From positions 186,001 through 250,000 of the forward strand of contig NZ_AUEA01000008.1 in NCBI RefSeq assembly GCF_000425745.1: a DNA stretch of 64,000 nucleotides. Reading direction: 5' to 3'. The translations under genes were made by a program, and so were the position numbers. The first letter of the stretch is position 1. Each line of letters opens with the position of its first letter. Below the pieces are notes generated by a model. That model saw only the letters and a program-made list of their open reading frames with translations, ran no database searches and had not been told where the DNA came from. Source of the DNA: Pseudomonas cremoricolorata DSM 17059 = NBRC 16634. Lineage in GTDB: Bacteria > Pseudomonadota > Gammaproteobacteria > Pseudomonadales > Pseudomonadaceae. This document shows positions 1-9,038 of this stretch, one piece after another.

Positions 1-1084
1 GGGCGCGTTGCTTGACCTGTTGCAGCAGTGCACTGAACGGCTGCTGAGCATCGACCTCGGCGCGCAGCACCTGGGTGTTGACGAAGAAGCCGATCAGGCC
101 TTCGATTTCCACCCGGTTGCGGTTGGCGATGGGCACGCCGACGCGGATGTCGTTCTGCCCCGAACTGCGTTGTAGCAGGGCCTGGAACGAGGCCAGCAGG
201 AGCATGAACAGCGTTACCCCCTGTTGCTGCGCCAGCGCCTTCAACGCCTGCGCCAGCCCGGCGTCGAGCGCAACCTCGTGCAATGCGCCCTGGCCGCTGC
301 GCCGCGCCGGTTGCGCGCGGCTGGCGGGCAGTTGCAGCACAGGTTGTTCGCCGCCCAGTTGCTCGAGCCAGTAGGCCAGTTGCTGATCGCGGCCACCGGC
401 TTCCATCCAGTGCCGCTGCCACAGCGCGTAGTCGGCGTACTGCACCGGCAGGGCTGGCAGCGCGGCGCCAAGGCCGGCGTAGCCGGCGATCAATTCGCGG
501 ACCATCACCTGCATCGACCAGGCATCGGAGACGATGTGGTGCTGCACCAGTAGCAACACGTGCTCATCTGCCGCCACCTGCAACAGGTACACCCGCAGCA
601 GCGGCTCGTTGGCAAGATCGAACGGCGTAGCGATGCGTGCGCCGATCCACGCCTGCAAACGCTGCTCTTCGCCGCCTGGGCCCAGTGGCAATGCGTGCTC
701 TTCGATGACGATACGCATCTGCGCATCGACCACCTGGTGACGCACCCCTTCGTGCTCGGCAAAGCGCGTGCGCAGGCTTTCATGGCGCGCCAGCAGCGCG
801 TCGAAACTGGCCTGCAACGCCGGCACATCCAACGCGCCGTGCAGGCGCAGGGCGGTGGGCAGGTTGTAGGCGCTGCTCTCAGGCTCCAGCTCCCAGAGGA
901 ACCACTGGCGCTCCTGGGCGAAGGACAACGGCACGCGCTCGAAGGCGCCGCGGGTGACCGGGATCGGCAGGCGGGCGACGTCGATGCCTTTGCCGAGCAT
1001 TTGCTGGTAGAGGGTTCGGCGCTGGGCGGTGGGCAACTTGACGAAGCGTTCGATCAGGTCAGACAAGGCTTTGCTGTGCATCAT
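1..1084 (-). CDS. Non-ribosomal peptide synthetase, 5' part (pyoverdine peptide chain), runs off the window
   Basis: Only the first 361 residues are inside the window. They hold a short N-terminal linker followed by a condensation domain: the FAQERQWFLWEL start motif near residue 50 and the catalytic HHIVSDAW motif near residue 183, an LCL-type pattern that joins an L-residue donor to the next amino acid. The start is chosen at 1084 because its ATG overlaps the TGA stop of the preceding NRPS (ATGA), the usual arrangement for co-translated NRPS subunits; a second ATG follows directly. The previous subunit ends in a carrier domain with no thioesterase, so the growing peptide is handed to this protein. 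The adenylation domain, and so the amino acid added, lies outside the window. Assignment to pyoverdine rests on pvdE and pvdO upstream. Confidence 0.93.
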   Translation of the reverse strand, partial: MMHSKALSDLIERFVKLPTAQRRTLYQQMLGKGIDVARLPIPVTRGAFERVPLSFAQERQWFLWELEPESSAYNLPTALRLHGALDVPALQASFDALLARHESLRTRFAEHEGVRHQVVDAQMRIVIEEHALPLGPGGEEQRLQAWIGARIATPFDLANEPLLRVYLLQVAADEHVLLLVQHHIVSDAWSMQVMVRELIAGYAGLGAALPALPVQYADYALWQRHWMEAGGRDQQLAYWLEQLGGEQPVLQLPASRAQPARRSGQGALHEVALDAGLAQALKALAQQQGVTLFMLLLASFQALLQRSSGQNDIRVGVPIANRNRVEIEGLIGFFVNTQVLRAEVDAQQPFSALLQQVKQRA

Positions 1085-4000
1085 TGGGTCTCCAGCTCAT
1101 CGAGCAGGTCGAACAAGTCGCTCAATTCGGTTTCAGGTGGTGCGGCGGCCGGCAGGCGGCGCACGAAGTCTTCCAGGCTGGCGCTTTCGAACAGCGCCGC
1201 CAGCGGCGCCTCGATGGCCAGTTGCAACTGAATGCGTGAGGTCACCTGAGTGGCCAGCAGCGAGTTGCCGCCCAGGGCGAAGAAGTTGTCGTCCAGGCCG
1301 ACGCGCTCGACCTTGAGCACGGCTTGCCAGATCGCCGCCACTGCCTGTGCCGTTTCGCCTTCTGCGGCGCGGAAGGCCTGTTCGCCGGCATTCACCGGCA
1401 GGCGCGCCAGGGCCTTGCGGTCGAGCTTGCCGTTGGCGTTGCGCGGCATCTGGTCGAGCACCTGGTACAGCGCCGGCACCATGTACAGCGGCAGGCGTGC
1501 CTTGAGGAAATCCCGCAGCGCCTCGAGCCCTGCGCCGTCCACCGTGGTGCCGTCTTCCACGGTGAGGAAGGCCACCAAGCCCTTGCCCAGGGTGTGCTCG
1601 ACCACCAGCACGGCGGCTTCCCGCACCGCACTGAACTGGCCGATCTGCGCTTCGATCTCGCCCAACTCGATACGGAATCCGTTCACTTTCACCTGCTGGT
1701 CGACCCGGCCGAGGTATTCCAGGGCGCCGTCGTCCTTGCGCCGCCGCGCCAGGTCGCCGGTCTTGTACAGGCGCTCGCCGGGGTGCACGGCGAACGGGTT
1801 GGGCACGAACACCGGCACCGTGCGCAGCGGGTCGGCGCAGTAGCCACGACCAACGCCGACCCCGGCCACGCAGATTTCCCCCACCGCGCCGTCCGGCACC
1901 GGTTGCAGGTAGTCGTCGAGCAGGTACAGGCGGTTGTTGTCGGTGGCATAACCGATGGGGATGTTGCTGCGCTGTACGCCATCGACCGGCAGGGTGTAGA
2001 AAGCCACGTCATCCGAGCACTCGGCCGGGCCGTAGGCGTTGACCAAGGCGATGCCCGGGTAGCGTTGCAGCCAGGCGGCAGCGGTTTCTGCCGGCAGCGC
2101 TTCGCCGGTGGGCAGCAGCCAGCGCAGCGCGGGAAGCGCCAGGTGCGATTCTTCCAGCACGGCCTGAATCAGCGCCGGGACGATTTCCAGCACGCTGATG
2201 CGCTGCTCGGCCACCTCGTGCAGCAGCTGCGCCGGATGCCGCGCCACAGCATCGGGCACGATGCGCACCTGGCCGCCGCAGAGCAGCGCGGTGAGGAACT
2301 GCCAGACGGAAATATCGAACGACTGCGAGGCCGTTTGAGCGATCACGGCCTGTTCATCCAGGCCCAGGTACGGCAGCTTGCTCAGCTGGTTGTTGAGCAT
2401 GCCGGCCTGCTCGACCATCACCCCCTTGGGCTGGCCGGTGGAGCCTGAGGTGAAAATCACATAAGCCAGGCTGTTCGGCGCGCTGTAGCGGCCAGGGCGC
2501 GCCTCGCTGTAGGCGCCGGCCAGCAGTTGCTCGTAGACCAACAGTGTTACCGGCGCGGCCAGCCCGGCCAGCAAGGCCTGGGCGCGGCCATGTTGCGCGG
2601 CGCTGCAAATCAGCGCCGGGGTGCGGCTGCGGGCGAGGATGTCGGCCAAGCGCTCGTCGGGGTGGCTGGGGTCGAGCGGCAAATAGCCGGCGCCGGCCTT
2701 GAACGCACCGACGATGCTTGCCAGCAGTTCCAGCTCACGCTCGGCCAGCAGCGCCACCGGCTGGTCTTCACCCACGCCATGGGCGATCAGCGCCTGACCG
2801 ACGCGGTTGGCCTGGCGCTCCAGCTCGCGGTAGCTCCACTGGCGTGTGCCGCAGGTGGCGACGATGGCCTCGCCACGGCGCTCGACCTGGGCTTCGAAGC
2901 GCTCGATGAACGAGCGCGCAAGATCATGCTCGACCTCGGTGCAGTTGTGCGCCAGCAGCGCGTCGGCATCGACGCCGTGGGCCTGGGCGAGCTGCTCCAG
3001 CGGGCTGTGCAGGTGCTGGGGCAGCGCTTCGAGGTACTGCTGGAACTGCGCCAGCACCGCGTCCATGCTGCTGCGCTCGAAGTAGCGGCTGTCGTAGGAC
3101 AGGTGCAGGCCCAGTTGTTCGCCGGGGTACACCACCACGGTAATCGGGTAGTTGGTGTGGGTACGCGACGACTCCGAGACCACGCCCATGTCCCGCGCAT
3201 CGCTGCCCACCGAGGCATCCAGCGGCGCGTTCTCGAACACGAACAGGCTGTCGAACAACTGCTGGCCGGCGGCCAGTTCGCTGCACGCCTGAATGCGCAC
3301 CAGCGGCAGGTAGTCGTATTCGCGCAGGGCGACGTTGCGCTCGAGAATGCCGCGCAGCCAGTCGAGGGTGGTGCACGGCTGCTCCGGGGTCGGCAGGGGC
3401 ACCCGCAGCGGTACGCTGTTGATGAACAGGCCGACAGTGTCCTGCATCTGCGGAATATGCGCCGGGCGCCCGGAAACGGTGACGCCGAACAGCACGTCGC
3501 GGCTGCGGCTGTAATGGTGCAAGGTCAGCGCCCAGGCCGCCTGCACCAGGGTGTTGACGGTCAGGCGGTGCTGGTTGGCGGTTTCCAGCAACTGCGCGCT
3601 GTGCTCGACGCTGAGCCAGGTGTAGTTGTCGTCGATGCGCGAGTGCGACTGATCCGCCAGCTGCGGACGGTCGAGCGGCAGCGGCGTGGCCTGCTCGAAA
3701 CCGGCCAGTTGTTCGCGCCAGAACGCTTCGGCGGCGTGCGGGTCTTGTTGTTGCAGCCACTCGATGAAATGGCGGAAGCGGTACGGCGTGCGCAACTGGC
3801 TGGGGCGTTGTTCGAGGGCAGCGTGGTAGATCTCGAAGAAGTCCGACATCAGCAACGACCGGCACCAGGCATCGATGAGGATGTGGTGGTTGCTCATGAT
3901 GAAGCGGTGGCTGTCGTCGGCCAGGCGGATCAGCTTGAAGCGAATCGGCGGCGCCTTGCCCAGGTCGAAACCGGCTTCACGCTCCAGGCGCAGCAGGGTG

Positions 4001-7000
4001 AGGATGTGCGGCTCGGCTTCTTTGAGTGGCAGATGGCTGAGGTCGAGCAGCTCGACCTTCACCGGGGTGTCGCGGTGAATCACCTGCAGCAGCTCGCCAC
4101 CGGTGTTCCACAGGAACGAGGCGCGCACCGCCTCGTAGCGCTGCACCACCTGCTGCCAGGCGGCATCGAACAGCCCGTAGTCCAACGGTTCGCGGATGGT
4201 GTAGCACTCCTGCATGAAGTAGATGCCCGAGTGCTGCTCCAGCAGGGTATGCACCAGCAGGCCTTCCTGCATCGGCGACAGCGGGAAGATGTCATCGATG
4301 TTGCGCACCGCCATCGGCAGCGCATCGAGCTGCTGCTGGCTCAGCTGCGCGAGGGGGAAGTCCGACGGCGTCACGCCCAGGTGCTGGCCGCTGCAGCAGT
4401 GTTCGATGAGCTGCTCCAGCTCGTGCTGGCAACGCTGCGCCAGGGCCTCGATGTGGGCGGCGTCGAACATCGCCTCGCTGAAGGTCCAGGCCATGTTCAG
4501 CTGCCCTGCATACACCTGGCTGTTCACCGTTAGCCAGTTGCCCAGCGGCGCATCGGCGCTTTTCTCGTCACCGACAGGCTCGGCGCTCGGGGCGAACAGT
4601 GCGCCGTCGTCGTCGCTGAAGCTGCCATCGAACTGGCCGAGGTAGTTGAAGGTGATGCGTGGCGCCGGCAGCGCGCGCAGGCTTTGCCGCACCTCAGGGC
4701 TGCCCAGATGCAGCAGCGCGCCGTGGCCCAGGCCGTTGTCCGGCACGCTGCGCAGTTGTTCCTTGATGGTCTTGATCGAGCCGGCCAGATCGGCCTGCGG
4801 GCTCAGGCGCAGCGGGAACAGGCTGGTGAACCAGCCGACCGTGCGGGTCAGGTCGATTTCGTCGAGCAGCGCTTCGCGGCCATGGCCTTCGAGTTGCACC
4901 AGCACCTCCGGCAGGCCGCTCCAGCCCTGCACGGCGCGGGCCAGGGCCGTGAGCAGCAGGTCGTTAATGCGGGTGCGGTAGGCGGCCGGGGCGTCCTGCA
5001 ACAGCTGACGGGTGTGGGTCTGGCTCAGTTGCACGCCGACGGTGCGCGCATGGCGGGCGAGCAGGCTGGCGTCGCGGCGGGCGCCGGGCAGGTCGGCGTC
5101 AAGGCCGGCCAGCTGCGCCTGCCAGTACCCCAGCTGGTTGTGCGCGGCGGCGCTCTGGGCGTACTCGCTCAGACGCTCACCCCAGCGCTTGAACGCGCTG
5201 GTCTTGGCCATCAGGCGTGGCGCCTGGCCGGCCTGCAACTGGCCGTAGACCTGCTGCAGGTCGTCGAACAGGATGCGCCACGACACGCCATCGACCACCA
5301 GGTGATGGATCACCAGCAGCAGGCGCTGGCTGCCATCGGCCAGGCTCATCAGCACCGCGCGCAGCAGTGGGCCGTGTTGCAGGTCAAGGCTGCGCTGGGC
5401 CTCATTGGCCAGCGCCAGTTGCGCGGCGGCGTCGCAGACTTCGGCCTGCCACAGCAGCTCATCGGCAACGGCTGGCGCATGTGCCGCCTGCCAACCCTCG
5501 GCGTGTTGGGTGAAGCGCAGGCGCAGGGCATCGTGGTGCGCCACCAGGGCGTGCAGGGCCTGGCGCAGCAATGCGGCATCGAGCGCGCTGGCCGGCTTGA
5601 GCATCACCGACTGGTTCCACTGCCCGCGCTGGGCAATGGCGCTGGCGAAGAAAGCGTGCTGGATAGGCAGCAGCGGCGCGGCGCCCTGCACCGGGCCTTG
5701 CTCGGCCTGCACGCTGTTGCCACCGAACACCGCCACCTGGGCCAGGGCTTCGATGGTCTGCAAGGTGAACAGGTCTTTCGGGGTGAAGTGGATGCCGGCC
5801 TGACGCGCGCGGCTGACTACCTGAATCGACAGAATCGAGTCGCCGCCCAGCTCGAAGAAGTTGTCGTCCAGCCCCACCTGATCGAGCTTGAGCACCGCCT
5901 GCCAGATGCTGGCGATGGCCTGCTGCATCGGCTCGCTGGCGGCGCGGTAGCTGCGCTGTGCAGCGTGGCTGTCGGGGGCGGGCAGGGCGCGGCGGTCGAG
6001 CTTGCCGTTGCTGGTCAGCGGCAGGCGTTCGAGAAACAGAAAGTGCGCCGGCACCATGTAGTCGGGCAGCACTTGTTGCAACGCGCTGCGCAGGGTCTGG
6101 GCATCGCTGCCGGTGGCCGGGCCCAGATACGCCACCAACTGCTGACCATGGCGGGTGTCGTGGGCCAGCACGGCGGCCTCGGCGATGCCGGCCTGGCGCA
6201 GCAGTTGGCTTTCTATTTCGCCCAGCTCGATGCGCAGGCCACGGATCTTCACTTGGTGGTCGATGCGGCTGAGGTAGTCGAGGGCACCGTCGCTGCGCCG
6301 ACGGGTGAGGTCGCCGCTGCGGTACAGGCGCGCACCGCCAGCGCCGAACGGGTCGGGCACGAAGCGCTCGGCGGTCAGCCCCGGACGCTGATGGTAACCA
6401 CGCGCCAAGCCCGCACCGCCGATGTACAGCTCACCGGGCGTACCGGCCAAGCACGGCTGCAACTGGCTGTCGAGCACATGGCTGTGGACGTTGTCGATGG
6501 CCTGGCCAATCGGCGCGATGGCGCCATCGAGGGCGCCTTGCAGGGTGTAGTGGCAGGTGTCGATGGTCGCTTCGGTGGGGCCATACAGGTTGACGATGCG
6601 CCCGCTGAAGCGCCGTTGCAGTTGCATCACCAGTTCGCCGCCCAGCGCCTCGCCGCCGAGCGCCAGCAGGCGCAGGCCGGCCAGTTGCGCGTCCTCGGCC
6701 TGGGGCAGCAAGGCTTGCAGCAGCGACGGCGCCATCTGCAACACGCTGATGCCGGCGCTGTGCACCTCCTGCCAGAGCAGCGACAGATCGTCGCTCAGTG
6801 CCGGGCTGGCCAGTACCAGCTCGGCGCCGCTGAGCAGCGGCAGCCAGAACTCCCACACCGAGGCGTCGAAGCTGAAGGCGGTTTTTTGCAGCACGCGGTC
6901 GTCGGCCTGCAACGGCAGTTCGGCGTGCATCCAGGCCATGTGATTGCTCAGGCCGCCATGGCGCACCTGCACGCCCTTGGGCCGGCCGGTGGAGCCGGAG

Positions 7001-8928
7001 GTGTAGATGATGTAGGCCAGGTGCTCGGCCTGCACCGGCACCTGCGGCGCGTCAGTGCCATAGCCCTCGAGCGCGCTGGGCGCCAGCGCCTGCACCCCTG
7101 CAGGTAGGTGCAGGTGTTGTTCAGGTTGCAGCAGCACCAGGGCGATGCCGCTGTCGCGGATCATGTAGTCCAGCCGCTCGGCTGGATAGCTTGGGTCCAG
7201 TGGCAGGTAAGCGCCGCCGGCCTTGAGAATCGCCAGCAGGCCGACCACCAGCTCGACGCTGCGCGCCAGCGCCACACCGACCACCACGTCCGGGCCGACA
7301 CCGCGTTCGATCAGGTGATGGGCCAGCTGATTGGCGCGCTGCTCCAGCTCGGCATAGCACAGGCTGTGCTCGGCGCAGCGCACGGCAATGCGCTTTGGCA
7401 TGCGCGCGGCCTGTTGGGAAACCCACTGATGCACGGCGGGCAGATCCCCGCTGGCCGTGCGCGGGCCATGGCCGGCCGCCAGCAGCGCCTGCTGTTCATC
7501 GGCGCGCAACATCGACAGTTCGCCGAGGGCCTGTTGCGGCTGGGTCAGCAGCGCGTCGAGCAGCGTCGCCCAGTGCCCGGCCAACTGCGCGATGCGCGGC
7601 GCCTCGAACAGCGTGGCGTCGTATTCCAAACGCGCCTCGACCTGGCGCTGGCTGTAGGCGACATCCAGCGACAGGTCGAACTTGGCCTGTTGCTGGCCCA
7701 GCGGCAGAAAGTCCAAGGCCAGGTCAGCGAACTGCATGGGGCCTTGCTCGTTGCCGGCCACGCGCCAGTTGAACAGGGTCTGGAACAGCGGGTTGGCCTG
7801 GGTGCTGCGCTGCAACTGCAAGGCTTCGAGCAGCAGTTCCACCGGGTGGTCGGCATGCTCAAGGGCAGCCAGCGCGTGCTGGCGCAGACCATGCAGGAAG
7901 CTCAGCGCCGGCTGGCTGGGGTCGAGTTGCGCGCGGTAGATCTGGCTGCTGACGAAATAACCGACCAAGTCTTGGGTCTGCGCCTGGTTGCGGCTGGCGT
8001 TGGGCACGCCGACGGTGAAGTCGTCTTGCCCGGCATAGCGGCCCAGCAGCAGTTGCCAGGCCCCCAGCAGCACCACGAACGGGGTCAGGCCATGGGCCTG
8101 GCAGAAGCGGTTGAGGCGTTGCACTTGCTCGCCGGGCAGGGTCAGGGCATGGCTGGCCGCCAGGGGCACACGGGCAGCGTCGCGGGGATGATCGGTGGGC
8201 AGCGACAGCGGGGTGATGGCCTCGCCCAGGTAAGCGCGCCAGTAGGCGGCGGCCTGATCGTGGGCGGCGGTGGCGGGGTAGTCGTCACGCTGCCAGCGGG
8301 CGTAATCGGCGTATTGCAAAGCCGGACGCGGCAGTGCCTGGCCCTGGTAGGCGGCGGCCAGGTCGCGCATCAAAATCGGATTGGACCAAGCGTCGGAGAC
8401 GATGTGGTGCATGTTCAGCAGCAGCACATGGCGCTGCGGCGCCAGGGCGATCAGGCTGGCACGGATCAGCGGCGCCTGTTCCAGCACGAAGGGCGTGCCG
8501 GCTTCGGTGTTCATCAGTTGCTGTAAGCGTTGCTCGCGCTCGGCTTCGCTCAGCGCCGACAGGTCGTGGCGTTGCAGGTGCAGTTGCGCCTGGCGATCGA
8601 CCACCTGGCTGGCCTGTTCATCGACCTGCACGAAGCGGCTGCGCAGGATGTCGTGGCGCTCGATCACCTGCTGCAAGGCACGCTGCAGCGCAGCGCTGTC
8701 GAGCGCGCCGCTCAGCAGCAGTGCGCGTGGCAGGTTGTAGGCCGAGCTGTGCGGGGCGAACTGCTGCACGAACCACAGGCGCTGCTGGGCGAACGACAGC
8801 GGCCGCGGCGTGGTGTCGGCGTCAGCGGCCTGCGGACGTACGGCGATGGCATCCGCAACGGCGTCTTCGTCGGCCAGCAACAGGGCCAGCAGGTCGTCAT
8901 CGCAAGGGGTGAACTGAGAGGTCGTCAT
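1081..8928 (-). CDS. Two-module non-ribosomal peptide synthetase (C-A-T-E-C-A-T), pyoverdine peptide chain
   Basis: A 2,615-residue cytoplasmic synthetase. Domains in order: condensation (HHIVSDAW near residue 173), adenylation (YIIYTSGSTG near 640), carrier (LGGDSILSI near 1028), epimerisation (HHLVVDGVSW near 1211), a second condensation domain accepting a D-residue donor (HHILIDAW near 1683), adenylation (YVIFTSGSTG near 2161) and carrier (LGGNSLLAT near 2553). No thioesterase is present. Read by hand, the binding-pocket residues give D-A-W-Q-A-G-L-I-D for module 1, close to the glutamine code, and D-I-W-E-L-T-A-D-D for module 2, which matches the 2,4-diaminobutyrate code I remember from PvdL. 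Predicted product segment: D-Gln then L-Dab. A PvdS-type box lies 46 nt upstream of the ATG. The gene belongs to the pyoverdine NRPS set, but the paralogue name cannot be fixed from sequence alone. Confidence 0.95.
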   Translation of the reverse strand: MTTSQFTPCDDDLLALLLADEDAVADAIAVRPQAADADTTPRPLSFAQQRLWFVQQFAPHSSAYNLPRALLLSGALDSAALQRALQQVIERHDILRSRFVQVDEQASQVVDRQAQLHLQRHDLSALSEAEREQRLQQLMNTEAGTPFVLEQAPLIRASLIALAPQRHVLLLNMHHIVSDAWSNPILMRDLAAAYQGQALPRPALQYADYARWQRDDYPATAAHDQAAAYWRAYLGEAITPLSLPTDHPRDAARVPLAASHALTLPGEQVQRLNRFCQAHGLTPFVVLLGAWQLLLGRYAGQDDFTVGVPNASRNQAQTQDLVGYFVSSQIYRAQLDPSQPALSFLHGLRQHALAALEHADHPVELLLEALQLQRSTQANPLFQTLFNWRVAGNEQGPMQFADLALDFLPLGQQQAKFDLSLDVAYSQRQVEARLEYDATLFEAPRIAQLAGHWATLLDALLTQPQQALGELSMLRADEQQALLAAGHGPRTASGDLPAVHQWVSQQAARMPKRIAVRCAEHSLCYAELEQRANQLAHHLIERGVGPDVVVGVALARSVELVVGLLAILKAGGAYLPLDPSYPAERLDYMIRDSGIALVLLQPEQHLHLPAGVQALAPSALEGYGTDAPQVPVQAEHLAYIIYTSGSTGRPKGVQVRHGGLSNHMAWMHAELPLQADDRVLQKTAFSFDASVWEFWLPLLSGAELVLASPALSDDLSLLWQEVHSAGISVLQMAPSLLQALLPQAEDAQLAGLRLLALGGEALGGELVMQLQRRFSGRIVNLYGPTEATIDTCHYTLQGALDGAIAPIGQAIDNVHSHVLDSQLQPCLAGTPGELYIGGAGLARGYHQRPGLTAERFVPDPFGAGGARLYRSGDLTRRRSDGALDYLSRIDHQVKIRGLRIELGEIESQLLRQAGIAEAAVLAHDTRHGQQLVAYLGPATGSDAQTLRSALQQVLPDYMVPAHFLFLERLPLTSNGKLDRRALPAPDSHAAQRSYRAASEPMQQAIASIWQAVLKLDQVGLDDNFFELGGDSILSIQVVSRARQAGIHFTPKDLFTLQTIEALAQVAVFGGNSVQAEQGPVQGAAPLLPIQHAFFASAIAQRGQWNQSVMLKPASALDAALLRQALHALVAHHDALRLRFTQHAEGWQAAHAPAVADELLWQAEVCDAAAQLALANEAQRSLDLQHGPLLRAVLMSLADGSQRLLLVIHHLVVDGVSWRILFDDLQQVYGQLQAGQAPRLMAKTSAFKRWGERLSEYAQSAAAHNQLGYWQAQLAGLDADLPGARRDASLLARHARTVGVQLSQTHTRQLLQDAPAAYRTRINDLLLTALARAVQGWSGLPEVLVQLEGHGREALLDEIDLTRTVGWFTSLFPLRLSPQADLAGSIKTIKEQLRSVPDNGLGHGALLHLGSPEVRQSLRALPAPRITFNYLGQFDGSFSDDDGALFAPSAEPVGDEKSADAPLGNWLTVNSQVYAGQLNMAWTFSEAMFDAAHIEALAQRCQHELEQLIEHCCSGQHLGVTPSDFPLAQLSQQQLDALPMAVRNIDDIFPLSPMQEGLLVHTLLEQHSGIYFMQECYTIREPLDYGLFDAAWQQVVQRYEAVRASFLWNTGGELLQVIHRDTPVKVELLDLSHLPLKEAEPHILTLLRLEREAGFDLGKAPPIRFKLIRLADDSHRFIMSNHHILIDAWCRSLLMSDFFEIYHAALEQRPSQLRTPYRFRHFIEWLQQQDPHAAEAFWREQLAGFEQATPLPLDRPQLADQSHSRIDDNYTWLSVEHSAQLLETANQHRLTVNTLVQAAWALTLHHYSRSRDVLFGVTVSGRPAHIPQMQDTVGLFINSVPLRVPLPTPEQPCTTLDWLRGILERNVALREYDYLPLVRIQACSELAAGQQLFDSLFVFENAPLDASVGSDARDMGVVSESSRTHTNYPITVVVYPGEQLGLHLSYDSRYFERSSMDAVLAQFQQYLEALPQHLHSPLEQLAQAHGVDADALLAHNCTEVEHDLARSFIERFEAQVERRGEAIVATCGTRQWSYRELERQANRVGQALIAHGVGEDQPVALLAERELELLASIVGAFKAGAGYLPLDPSHPDERLADILARSRTPALICSAAQHGRAQALLAGLAAPVTLLVYEQLLAGAYSEARPGRYSAPNSLAYVIFTSGSTGQPKGVMVEQAGMLNNQLSKLPYLGLDEQAVIAQTASQSFDISVWQFLTALLCGGQVRIVPDAVARHPAQLLHEVAEQRISVLEIVPALIQAVLEESHLALPALRWLLPTGEALPAETAAAWLQRYPGIALVNAYGPAECSDDVAFYTLPVDGVQRSNIPIGYATDNNRLYLLDDYLQPVPDGAVGEICVAGVGVGRGYCADPLRTVPVFVPNPFAVHPGERLYKTGDLARRRKDDGALEYLGRVDQQVKVNGFRIELGEIEAQIGQFSAVREAAVLVVEHTLGKGLVAFLTVEDGTTVDGAGLEALRDFLKARLPLYMVPALYQVLDQMPRNANGKLDRKALARLPVNAGEQAFRAAEGETAQAVAAIWQAVLKVERVGLDDNFFALGGNSLLATQVTSRIQLQLAIEAPLAALFESASLEDFVRRLPAAAPPETELSDLFDLLDELETQ

Positions 8929-8973
8929 CGGTTTCGTCGCCGTCGGCAGAGGAATTGAGCTGTACCGGGGAAG

Positions 8974-8997
8974 ACGAAGGGGGCGGGGGTGGATTTA
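8974..8997 (-). promoter_or_regulatory. PvdS-type (iron starvation) promoter box of the NRPS gene
   Basis: The minus strand reads TAAAT, 16 bases, then CGT, which is the -35/-10 pattern of promoters used by the extracytoplasmic sigma factor PvdS. It lies 46 nt before the NRPS start and beyond the pvdE terminator hairpin, so the NRPS gene appears to have its own iron-regulated promoter. The same pattern with identical spacing recurs before pvdE and pvdO. Confidence 0.82.
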
Positions 8998-9006
8998 GCG
9001 GCGCAG

Positions 9007-9033
9007 GCGGCGAACCACGCGGGTTCGCCGCCG
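9007..9033 (-). terminator. Strong hairpin after pvdE
   Basis: GGCGGCGAACC pairs with GGTTCGCCGCC around a short ACGC loop directly after the pvdE stop codon. There is no clear T-run on the minus strand, so it may slow transcription or protect the 3' end rather than fully terminate it. Confidence 0.55.
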
Positions 9034-9038
9034 TTGGC

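Noticed and set aside
2527..8526. Several 370-800-codon plus-strand frames opposite the NRPS
   Set aside because: The minus-strand NRPS domains are unambiguous; these frames are rich in Gln, Arg, His and Ala and follow GC skew of codons.
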